A stretch of 64,000 nucleotides of DNA. Origin: Synaphobranchus kaupii (Eukaryota > Chordata > Actinopteri > Anguilliformes > Synaphobranchidae). Of the stretch, positions 22,459 to 34,200 are shown piece by piece. Made by a program: the position numbers and the translations under genes. The notes beneath the pieces are model-generated. The model worked only from the letters and a program-made list of their open reading frames with translations. It was not told the origin of the DNA and did not search any database. Every line of letters starts with the position of its first letter. The first letter of the stretch is position 1. The stretch spans positions 114,853,173 through 114,917,172 of the forward strand of contig CM056376.1 in the NCBI GenBank assembly GCA_029718625.1. The letters are read 5' to 3'.

Positions 22459-25173
22459 ATGGCGCTGCTAACGACTTTCTTTGCCTTCCTCTACCATCTG
22501 CCGCGTATTTACAAGTGGTTGCTGAAGCCTTATTATGTTGTCTCGCTATTTATGTCGGTCGCTTTCCTCGTGGTCCGGAAAACCCCGGGGATCTGCGAGC
22601 ACCTCGCCTCGCAACGGGACGACGGGAACTCCTGTGACTTCGACTGGGTAAGTAGTAGATACGGTGGTGGTTGAACAGGGCGTTCTGAGGAAATATACGT
22701 GAGGAAGTAGGGAAACTAATGTGATTCTGAAGTGTTTTTCATTGTTGACCTTCTCTGAAAGGACTCCAGGAAAGTTTGCGCGTGCTAGCTGGGTCCTGTG
22801 CTTTGTACCTTGCCAAGCGTGCACATGTCCGGCCACTGCGAACACAGTTGTTACGGTCAGCGTGGAAACTTGAGTAAGGGCGGTTGTGTTGCTGGCTAGA
22901 TCGCTCTGTATCGTACAGTAACCCTGTGTATGCGACCCTCCCGATAGAGAGAAGTGGAGATCCTGATGTTTCTCAGCGCCATCGTCATGATGAAGAATAG
23001 GAGAGCCAGTAAGTGACAGTTTGGGCAGAGCACGGACACTGGTAGTGATGGTAATTGAGAGGGGGGCCTTCATCTGTTTGTGTCTGTGCTGTAGAATACA
23101 TGGGCAGGTGCTCTGTGGCTGTTTTGGGTTGGGCAGAGCTAGTCATTCACATGCGTACACACTAATGAATGAACTTTGTCAGTAGTATCAATTGTTTGTT
23201 TTGTAAATTCACCACTGATATTCAAAGAAACTGGGCACTGTTTGTTGACACTTAGGCTAATTGTAGTTTACCCCCATTTCTCTCTCCTTCCACCTCCTTT
23301 TCTCTTACTCCCTTACTGCTTTCCTCCTATTTTCCCCATCCCCCTCTCTCACCCTCCCTTCTCCGTAACATCTCTTTGTCCCTTCATCCTTCTCCCCCTC
23401 TCTCCCCTCCCCTCTTTCAGTCACTGTGGAGCAGCATGTGGGGAACATCTTCCTCTTCAGTAAAGTGGCCAACGTCATCCTCTTCTTCAGACTGGACATC
23501 CGCATGGGTCTGCTGTACCTCACCCTGTGCATCGGTCAGTACCCTACCACTCTACCTCACCCTGTGCATCGGTCTGTACCCTACCCCTCTACCTCACCCT
23601 GTGCATCAGTCAGTACCCTACCCCTCTACCTCACCCTGTGCATCGGTCTGTACCCTACCCCTCTACCTCACCCTGTGCATCGGTCAGTACCCAACCCCTC
23701 TACCTTACCCTGTGCATCTCAGTACCCTACCCCTCTACCTCACCCTGTGCATCGGTCAGTACCCTACCCCTCTACCTCACCCTGTGCATCGGTCAGTACC
23801 CAACCCCTCTACCTTACCCTGTGCATCAGTCAGTACCCTACCCCTCTACCTCACCCTGTGCATCGGTCAGTACCCTACCCCTCTACCTCACCCTGTGCAT
23901 CGGTCAGTACCCTACCCCTCTACCTTACCCTGTGCATCAGTCAGTACCCTACCCCTCTACCTCACCCTGTGCATCGGTCAGTACCCTACCCCTCTACCTC
24001 ACCCTGTGCATCGGTCAGTACCCAACCCCTCTAACTCACCCTTTGCATCGGTCAGTACCCAACCCCTCTATCTCACCCTGTGCATCAGTCAGTACCCTAC
24101 CCCTCTACCTCACCCTGTGCATCGGTCAGTACCCTACCCCTCTAACTCACCCTTTGCATCGGTCAGTACCCAACCCCTCTACCTTACCCTGTGCATCTCA
24201 GTACCCTACCCTTCTACCTCACCCTGTGCATAGGTCAGTCACCTACCTCTGCACAACCCAAACCCACACCTCTTCCTCTGTTAAAAATGATAAAAATATG
24301 GACAGAGCTGCAGAAAAATCCTGGATAACCTTCCATTCTCTCCAACGTCTAGAAATGTGTTGTCTCAGTCAGTTTTGTATGCAATGTCTGTGTGGATCTT
24401 TTCCCTGTGAGAGCAGGAAGGGTTTATTTTTTGTGTGTGATTGCAGTGTTTCTGATGACATGTAAGCCTCCACTCTACATGGGCCCAGAGTACATCAAAT
24501 ACTTCAGCGACAAAACCATAGAGGTGAGCATCGCACGTCCCACAGAGAGAGGGAGAGGATCCCAAACCAAAGAACCTATTCTTAAGGGTTAATTAGCAGG
24601 ACTGGGAACCTGCAGTCTGCCTGTGACAGCTGAAGGGTACTTGTGTGAGTGTGTGTGTGTGTTCATGTTCGTGTTCTCAGGAGGAGCTGGAGAGAGACAG
24701 TCGTGTGACGTGGATTGTGGAGTTCTTCGCCAACTGGTCCCCTGAATGCCAGTCCTTTGCCTCGGTCTATGCTGACCTGTCGCTAAAGTATGAGAACATT
24801 AGCAAGTGTTTATTAACCCACTGACACTAAACATACAAACAATGCTACATCCACAGAAAAAACCTGGCACACTACTTACACACACACACACCACAAACAC
24901 TACACCACATAACAAACCTGGCACACCGCTTCCTTGTTGCTGTAGTTACATGGTTGCTTAGGGGTTACCCCCTGGGCTGCTGTATTTGAAGGGTGCTACA
25001 TTTCCCTGTCCCACCACCCTGCAGGGATAGGAGGTGCTCATAATTTTGGTAGATGGGTTTAATGCTGTCTGTAATGGAAGCTGAACCTACTCTCTCCTCT
25101 TCTGCAGGTACAACTGTGCTGGACTCAAGTTTGGAAAGGTAGATGTGGGTCGGTATGGAGAGGTGTCTACCAA
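22459..25173 (+). CDS. tmx2: TMX2, thioredoxin-related transmembrane protein 2 (3' end missing)
   Basis: Six exons with consistent phases: 22459-22647, 22948-23008, 23421-23534, 24447-24523, 24681-24787, 25108-25173. They encode about 204 residues that align colinearly with vertebrate TMX2. There is an N-terminal hydrophobic segment, then [17 protein letters not shown], then [16 protein letters not shown] and a transmembrane stretch ending LTLCIVFLMTC. The start of the thioredoxin fold follows ([17 protein letters not shown]). The active site reads SPEC, lacking the first cysteine of CXXC, as is usual for TMX2, an ER membrane protein implicated in redox and calcium handling. The ATG follows a GC-rich leader. 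Intron 3 (23535-24446) is mostly a 37-bp minisatellite that repeats the exon-3 splice donor. The last coding exons (about 90 residues expected) are not found before the assembly gap at 26001. Confidence 0.93.
23498..24240 (+). repeat. 37-bp minisatellite repeating TMX2 exon-3/intron-3 junction
   Basis: The true junction (CTGTGCATCG then GTCAGTA at 23534/23535) is followed by 19 further copies of a 37-bp unit (CTCTACCTCACCCTGTGCAT plus CGGTCAGTACCCTACCC). From the first donor at 23535 to the last at 24234 is 699 bp, which equals 19 x 37 minus two 2-bp losses. Most copies keep GTCAGT. All three forward frames stay open across the array. Confidence 0.95.
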
Positions 25174-26000
25174 GTAAGTCTCCCTTTCTCACACCCCCCC
25201 CCCCCCCTTTCCTCTCTCACCAGTGTTGTAGTGCTATTTTTAGAAGTGAGTGAGCGCCAAAACAATGCAAAGTACCTAGCTAGCTAGCTAACACAAATGC
25301 TGATGTGTTGACTAACGCGTTAGCTAGCTAGATAATGTTCTCCAAAGTTAACGTTACACTGATAACACTTCAGCGGGCTGAGTGACTAACGCTCACGTTA
25401 TTAGTTTTCTTCTTTTTTTGTTAAATAAATCGACTGCATTGAAAGAGCCAAGACCACAACATTATCAGTCAACGGTACACTTTTATTTTCAAAAGTTGGA
25501 GATTACCAACGTGGATGTTAGCTTATTTGTCTGAAGTTATTCTGCCATTTGCTGCCAAGCGTTTATGAATGCGTAGGTCAGGAGGCCTAAGTTAATTATG
25601 GAATGTTCCATTCTACGAACCTGCAGGGAGTTATATACATCTGCCAACTATGCTGCTGCAGCGATTATCATTTAGGTTATATACGGTTTATGAGAACACA
25701 CCTCATTTTATTCTGATGGGCCGTGTCCGAATCAGCACTCTTCCACACTGTTGAGTAGCCTTGGTGAGTAGATAGGGCGAGAAAGTTGTAGAGTACGCAA
25801 ATTTTTTTCAAATTGCAGTATACTTCAAACACCAGGATGACACACTTACTTCCGGGGTTTCGCTGAGTACATTCGGGAGCACACTTCAAGAAGTACACAA
25901 ACATTTTGGTCACATGAATGTGACGTGAAGTTTCGTTCTTGAAAAATGAGGCGCAGCTTCGCTGACGTTATCCATCAAATACAACAAAAACAACACGTGA
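25174..26000. other. TMX2 intron 6, no exon seen
   Basis: Begins GTAAGT. It contains a poly-C run (25192-25207), a CTAGCTAGCTAG inverted pair (25278-25330) and, from about 25718, a segment starting GGGCCGTGTCCGAATCAGC. That segment looks like one end of a DNA element whose other end is lost in the gap. No further TMX2 exon is readable. Confidence 0.5.
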
Positions 26001-26500
26001 NNNNNNNNNNNNNNNNNNNNNNNNNNNNNNNNNNNNNNNNNNNNNNNNNNNNNNNNNNNNNNNNNNNNNNNNNNNNNNNNNNNNNNNNNNNNNNNNNNNN
26101 NNNNNNNNNNNNNNNNNNNNNNNNNNNNNNNNNNNNNNNNNNNNNNNNNNNNNNNNNNNNNNNNNNNNNNNNNNNNNNNNNNNNNNNNNNNNNNNNNNNN
26201 NNNNNNNNNNNNNNNNNNNNNNNNNNNNNNNNNNNNNNNNNNNNNNNNNNNNNNNNNNNNNNNNNNNNNNNNNNNNNNNNNNNNNNNNNNNNNNNNNNNN
26301 NNNNNNNNNNNNNNNNNNNNNNNNNNNNNNNNNNNNNNNNNNNNNNNNNNNNNNNNNNNNNNNNNNNNNNNNNNNNNNNNNNNNNNNNNNNNNNNNNNNN
26401 NNNNNNNNNNNNNNNNNNNNNNNNNNNNNNNNNNNNNNNNNNNNNNNNNNNNNNNNNNNNNNNNNNNNNNNNNNNNNNNNNNNNNNNNNNNNNNNNNNNN
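26001..26500. other. Assembly gap, exactly 500 N
   Basis: 500 undetermined bases between unique TMX2 intron sequence and the satellite. The round size suggests a placeholder gap of unknown length. Confidence 0.99.
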
Positions 26501-28028
26501 CAAAATGGTCAACAAAATTATAATGCCATTTTTTGATTCAGATGTTTAGGAAATTATATTAACTTAATAACTGCGATAAAATAAGAGATAACTAATTAGT
26601 TTTAAGACATTTATGATGAAAAATGTGTATTGGGGAAAATGAAAATACATAAGACTATAGTCTTATGTCCAAAAAGGACCAAAAATGGTCAACAAAATTA
26701 AAATGCCATTTTTTGATTCCGATGTATAGACAAGTATATGTACTTAATAACTGCGGGGAAATAAGTGATAAATAATTAGTTTTAAGACATTTATGATGAA
26801 AAATGTGTTTTTGGGGAAAATGAAAACACATAAGACTATAGTCTTATGTCCAAAAAGGGACCAAAATGGTCAACAAAATTAAAATGCCATTTTTTGATTC
26901 CGATGTATAGAAAATTATATGTACTTAATAACTGCGGTGAAATAAGTGATAAATAATTAGTTTTAAGACATGTATGATGAAAATTATACTTTGAACCCCA
27001 TGATTGCACTGGGGTTATTGGACTAGAATGAAGACTGCCTCCTACTGGCTCACCAGCATCTTTGTTTTCCCCAGAGATCTCTCATCCAAGTACTAACCAA
27101 GCTTACATCTGCTTAGCTTCAACCATTCAGCAGCAGCAGATTGCATGGTGGTAGGGGGCTGCTGACACTAATCTTATGTCCAAAAAGGGCCAAAATGGTC
27201 AACAAAATTAAAATGCCATCTTTTGATTCAGATGTATAGAAAATTATATGTACTTAATAACTGCGGTGAAATGAGTGAAAAATAATTAGTTTTAAGACAT
27301 TTATGATGAAAAATGTGTTTTGGGGAAAATGAAAAAACATAAGACTATAGTCTTATGTCCAAAAAGGGCCAAAATGGTCAACAAAATTATAATGCCATCT
27401 TTTGATTCAGATGTATAGACAAGTATATGTACTTAATAACTGCGGGGAAATAAGTGATAAATAATTAGTTTTAAGACATTTATGATGAAAAATGTGTATT
27501 GGGGAAAATGAAAATACATAAGACTATAGTCTTATGTCCAAAAAGGGCCAAAATGGTCAACAAAATTATAATGGCATTTTTTGATTCGGATGTTTAGGAA
27601 ATTATATTAACTTAATAACTGCGATGAAATAAGTGATAACTAATTCGTTTTAAGACATTTATGATGAAAAATGTGTTTTGGGGAAAATGAAAAAACATAA
27701 GACTATAGTCCTTATGTCCAAAAAGGGCCAAAATGGTCAACAAAATTATAATGCCATCTTTTGATTCAGATGTATAGACAAGTATATGTACTTAATAACT
27801 GCGGGGAAATAAGTGATAAATAATTAGTTTTAAGACATTTATGATGAAAAATGTGTTTTGGGGAAAATGAAAAAACATAAGACTATAGTCTTATGTCCAA
27901 AAAGGGCCAAAATGGTCAACAAAATTATAATGCCATCTTTTGATTCAGATGTATAGACAAGTATATGTACTTAATAACTGCGGGGAAATAAGTGATAAAT
28001 AATTCGTTTTAAGACATTTATGATGAAA

Positions 28029-28217
28029 AAAATACTTTGAACCCTATGATTGCAATGGTGTTTATTAGACTAGAATGAAAACTGCCTTCTACTGGCTCAC
28101 CAGCATCGTTGTTTTCTCCAGAGGTCTCCCGTTCAAGAACTAACCAAGCTTACATCTGCTTAGCTTCAACCATTCAGCAGCAGCAGATTGCATGGCGGTA
28201 TGGCTGCTGACACTAAT
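28029..28217 (-). repeat. 5S-SINE-derived block inside satellite (representative of 18)
   Basis: The plus strand carries the inverse of the 5S control region (CTAACCAAGCTTACATCTGC) and, before it, the inverse of the SINE body (ACTGGCTCACCAGCATC). Anchors ATCTGCTTAG lie near 27107, 28153, 28839, 29708, 30570, 31437, 32128, 32988, 33672, 34527, 35586, 36269, 37135, 38177, 39047, 39553, 40234 and 40749. The blocks fall into subtypes. For example CTACAGGCTCACC occurs at about 29643, 32923 and 35520, marking super-repeats of roughly 3.28 and 2.6 kb. Confidence 0.85.
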
Positions 28218-31200
28218 CTTATGTCCAAAAAGGGTCAAAATGGTCAACAAAATTATGATGCCATCTTTTGATTCAGATGTATAGACAAGTATATGTACTT
28301 AATAACTGCGGGGAAATAAGTGATAAATAATTAGTTTTAAGACATTTATGATGAAAAATGTATTGGGGAAAATGAAAATACATAAGACTATAGTCTTATG
28401 TCCAAAAAGGGCAAAAATGGTCAACAAAATTATAATGCCATTTTTTGATTCAGATGTTTAGGAAATTATATTAACTTAATAACTGCGATAAAATAAGAGA
28501 TAACTAATTAGTTTTAAGACATTTATGATGAAAAATGTGTATTGGGGAAAATGAAAATACATAAGACTATATAGTCTTATGTCCAAAAAGGACCAAAATG
28601 GTCAACAAAATTAAAATGCCATTTTTTGATTCCGATGTATAGAAAATTATATGTACTTAATAACTGCGGTGAAATAAGTGATAAATAATTAGTTTTAAGA
28701 CATGTATGATGAAAATTATACTTTGAACCCCATGATTGCACTGGGGTTATTGGACTAGAATGAAGACTGCCTCCTACTGGCTCACCAGCATCTTTGTTTT
28801 CCCCAGAGATCTCTCATCCAAGTACTAACCAAGCTTACATCTGCTTAGCTTCAACCATTCAGCAGCAGCAGACTGCATGGTGGTAGGGCTGCTGACACTA
28901 ATCTTATGTCCAAAAAGGACCAAAATGGTCAACAAAATTAAAATGCCATTTTTTGATTCAGATGTTTAGGAAATTATAATAACTTAATAACTGCGATGAA
29001 ATAAGTGATAACTAATTAGTTTTAAGACATTTATGATGAAAAATGTGTATTGGGGAAAATGAAAATACATAAGACTATATAGTCTTATGTCCAAAAAAGG
29101 GCCAAAATGGTCAACAAAATTATAATGCCATCTTTTGATTCAGATGTATAGACAAGTATATGTACTTAATAACTGCGGGGAAATAAGTGATAAATAATTA
29201 GTTTTAAGACATTTATGATGAAAAATGTGTATTGGGGAAAATGAAAATACATAAGGACTATAGTCTTATGCCCAAAAAGGGCCAAACTGGTCAACAAAAT
29301 TATAATGCCATTTTTTGATTCAGATGTTTAGGAAATTATATTAACTTAATAACTGCGATATAATAAGAGATAACTAATTAGTTTTAAGACATTTATGATG
29401 AAAAATGTGTTTTGGGGAAAATGAAAATACATAAGACTATAGTCTTATGCCCAAAAAGGGCCAAACTGGTCAACAAAATTATAATGCCATTTTTTGATTC
29501 AGATGTTTAGGAAATTATATTAACTTAATAACTGCGATATAATAAGAGATAACTAATTAGTTTTAAGACATTTATGATGAAAAATATACTTTGAACCCTA
29601 TGATTGCAATGGGGTTTATTAGACTAGAATAAAAACTGCCTCCTACAGGCTCACCAGCATCATTGTTTTCCCCAGAGGTCTCCCATCCAAGAACTAACCA
29701 AGCATACATCTGCTTAGTTTCAACCATTCAGCAGCAGCAGATTCATGGTGGTATGGCTGCTGACATTAATCTTATGTCCAAAAAGGGCCAAAATGGTCAA
29801 GAAAATTATAATGCCATCTTTTGATTCAGATGTATAGACAAGTATATGTACATAATAACTGCGGGGAAATGAGTGATAAATAATTAGTTTTAAGACATTT
29901 ATGATGAAAAATGTGTTTTGGGGAACATGAAAATACATAAGACTATAGCCTTATGTCCAAAAAGGGCCAAACTGGTCAACAAAATTAAAATGCCATCTTT
30001 TGATTCAGATGTATAGAAAATTATATGTATTTAATAACTGTGGTGAAATAAGTGAAAAAGAATTAGTTTTAAGACATTTATGATGAAAAATGTGTTTTGG
30101 GGAAAATTAAAATACATAAGACTATAGTCTTATGTCCAAAAAGGACCAAAATGGTCAACAAAATTAAAATGCCATTTTTTTGATTCAGATGTTTAGGAAA
30201 TTATATTAACTTAATAACTGAAGTAAAATAAGAGATAACTAATTAGTTTTAAGACATTTATGATGAAAAATGTGTATTGGGGAAAATGAAAATACTTAAG
30301 ACTATAGTCTTATGTCCAAAAAGGACCAAAATGGTCAACAAAATTAAAATGCCATTTTTTGATTCCGATGTATAGAAAATTATATGTACTTAATAACTGC
30401 GGTGAAATAAGTGATAAATAATTAGTTTTAAGACATGTATGATTAAAATTATACTTTGAACCCCATGAATGCACTGGGGTTATTGGACTAGAATGAAGAC
30501 TGCCTCCTACTGGCTCACCAGCATCTTTGTTTTCCCCAGAGATCTCTCATCCAAGTACTAACCAAGCTTACATCTGCTTAGCTTCAACCATTCAGCAGCA
30601 GCAGACTGCATGGTGGTAGGGCTGCTGACACTAATCTCATGTCCAAAAAGGGCCAAAATGGTCAACAAAATTAAAATGCCATCTTTTGATTCAGATGTAT
30701 AGAAAATTATATGTACTTAATAACTGCGGTGAAATGAGTGAAAAATAATTAGTTTTAAGACATTTATGATGAAAAATGTGTTTTGGGGAAAATGAAAATA
30801 CATAAGACTATAGTCTTATGTCCAAAAAGGGCCAAAATGGTCAACAAAATTATAATGCCATCTTTTGATTCAGATGTATAGACAAGTATATATACTTAAT
30901 AACTGCGGGGAAATAAGTGATAAATAATTAGTTTTAAGACATTTATGATGAAAAATGTGTATTGGGGGAAATGAAAATACATAAGACTATAGTCTTATGT
31001 CCAAAAAGGGCCAAAATGGTCAACAAAATTATAATGCCATTTTTTGATTCAGATGTTTAGGAAATTATAATAACTTAATAACTGCGATGAAATAAGTGAT
31101 AACTAATTAGTTTTAAAGACATTTATGATGAAAAATGTGTTTTGGGGAAAATGAAAAAACATAAGACTATAGTCTTATGTCCAAAAAGGACCAAAATGGT

Positions 31201-34200
31201 CAACAAAATTAAAATGCCATTTTTTCATTCCGATGTATAGACAATTATATGTACTTAATAACTGCGGTGAAATAAGTGATAAATAATTAGTTTTAAGACA
31301 TTTATGATGAAAGATATACTTTGAACCCCATGATTGCACTGGGGTTATTGGACTAGAATGAAGACTGCCTCTTACTGGCTCACCAGCATCTTTGTTCTCC
31401 CCAGAGGTCTCCCATCCAAGTACTAACCAAGCTTATATCTGCTTAGCTTCAACCATTCAGCAGCAGCTTATTGCATGGTGGTATGGCTGCTGACACTAAT
31501 CTTACGTCCAAAAAGGGCCAAAATGGTCAACAAAATTATAATGCCATCTTTTGATTCAGATGTATAGACAAGTATATGTACTTAATAACTGCGGGGAAAT
31601 AAGTGATAAATAATTAGTTTTAAGACATTTATGATGAAAAATGTGTATTGGGGAAAATGAAAATACATAAGACTATAGTCTTATGTCCAAAAAGGGCCAA
31701 AATGGTCAACAAAATTATAATGCCATTTTTTGATTCAGATGTTTAGGAAATTATATTAACTTAATAACTGCGATAAAATAAGAGATAACTAATTAGTTTT
31801 AAGACATTTATGATGAAAAATGTGTATTGGGGAAAATGAAAACACATAAGACTATAGACTTATGTCCAAAAAGGACCAAAATGGTCAACAAAATTAAAAT
31901 GCCATTTTTTGATTCCGATGTATAGAAAATTATATGTACTTAATAACTGCGGTGAAATAAGTGATAAATAATTAGTTTTAAGACATGTATGATGAAAATT
32001 ATACTTTGAACCCCATGATTGCACTGGGGTTATTGGACTAGAATGAAGACTGCCTCCTACTGGCTCACCAGCATCTTTGTTTTCCCCAGAGATCTCTCAT
32101 CCAAGTACTAACCAAGCTTACATCTGCTTAGCTTCAACCATTCAGCAGCAGCAGATTGCATGGTGGTAGGGCTGCTGACACTAATCTTATGTCCAAAAAG
32201 GGCCAAAATGGTCAACAAAATTAAAATGCCATCTTTTGATTCAGATGTATAGAAAATTATATGTACTTAATAACTGCGGTGAAATGAGTGAAAAATAATT
32301 AGTTTTAAGACATTTATGATGAAAAATGTGTTTTGGGGAAAATGAAAAAAACATAAGACTATAGTCTTATGTCCAAAAAGGGCCAAAATGGTCAACAAAA
32401 TTATAATGCCATCTTTTGATTCAGATGTATAGACAAGTATATGTACTTAATAACTGCGGGGAAATAAGTGATAAATAATTAGTTTTAAGACATTTATGAT
32501 GAAAAATGTGTATTGGGGAAAATGAAAATACATAAGACTATAGTCTTATGCCCAAAAAGGGCCAAACTGGTCAACAAAATTATAATGCCATTTTTTGATT
32601 CAGATGTTTAGGAAATTATATTAACTTAATAACTGCGATATAATAAGAGATAACTAATTAGTTTTAAGACATTTATGATGAAAAATGTGTTTTGGGGAAA
32701 ATGAAAAAACATAAGACTATAGTCTTATGTCCAAAAAGGGCCAAAATGGTCAACAAAATTATAATGCCATTTTTTGATTCAGATGTTTAGGAAATTATAT
32801 TAACTTAATAACTGCGATGAAATAAGTGATAAATAATTAGTTTTAAGACATTTATGATGAAAAATATACTTTGAACCCTATGATTGCAATGGGGTTTATT
32901 AGACTAGAATAAAAACTGCCTCCTACAGGCTCACCAGCATCATTGTTTTCCCCAGAGGTCTCCCATCCAAGAACTAACCAAGCATACATCTGCTTAGTTT
33001 CAACCATTCAGCAGCAGCAGATTGCATGGTGGTATGGCTGCTGACATTAATCTTATGTCCAAAAAGGGCCAAAATGGTCAAGAAAATTATAATGCCATCT
33101 TTTGATTCAGATGTATAGACAAGTATATGTACATAATAACTGCGGGGAAATGAGTGATAAATAATTAGTTTTAAGACATTTATGATGAAAAATGTGTTTT
33201 GGGGAACATGAAAATACATAAGACTATAGCCTTATGTCCAAAAAGGGCCAAACTGGTCAACAAAATTAAAATGCCATCTTTTGATTCAGATGTATAGAAA
33301 ATTATATGTATTTAATAACTGTGGTGAAATAAGTGAAAAAGAATTAGTTTTAAGACATTTATGATGAAAAATGTGTTTTGGGGAAAATTAAAATACATAA
33401 GACTATAGTCTTATGTCCAAAAAGGGCCAAAATGGTCAACAAAATTATAATGCCATTTTTTGATTCAGATGTTTAGGAAATTATAATAACTTAATAACTG
33501 CGATGAAATAAGTGATAAATAATTAGTTTTAAGACATTTATGATGAAAGATATACTTTGAACCCCATGATTGCACTGGGGTTATTGGACTAGAATGAAGA
33601 CTGCCTCTTACTGGCTCACCAGCATCTTTGTTCTCCCCAGAGGTCTCCCATCCAAGTACTAACCAAGCTTACATCTGCTTAGCTTCAACCATTCAGCAGC
33701 AGCTTATTGCATGGTGGTATGGCTGCTGACACTAATCTTACGTCCAAAAAGGGCCAAAATGGTCAACAAAATTATAATGCCATCTTTTGATTCAGATGTA
33801 TAGACAAGTATATGTACTTAATAACTGCGGGGAAATAAGTGATAAATAATTAGTTTTAAGACATTTATGATGAAAAATGTGTATTGGGGAAAATGAAAAT
33901 ACATAAGACTATAGTCTTATGTCCAAAAAGGGCCAAAATGGTCAACAAAATTATAATGCCATTTTTTGATTCAGATGTTTAGGAAATTATATTAACTTAA
34001 TAACTGCGATAAAATAAGAGATAACTAATTAGTTTTAAGACATTTATGATGAAAAATGTGTATTGGGGAAAATGAAAATACATAAGACTATAGTCTTATG
34101 TCCAAAAAGGACCAAAATGGTCAACAAAATTAAAATGCCATTTTTTGATTCCGATGTATAGACAAGTATATGTACTTAATAACTGCGGGGAAATAAGTGA

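Noticed and set aside
22546..23073. 175-codon minus-strand frame opposite TMX2
   Set aside because: Shadow of TMX2 exons 1-2 and their intron, with no domain.
23376..24465. Long open frames over the TMX2 minisatellite as a proline/serine-rich protein
   Set aside because: Open in all three forward frames simply because the unit lacks stops. The period of 37 rotates the frame. The TMX2 reading frame uses the first donor.
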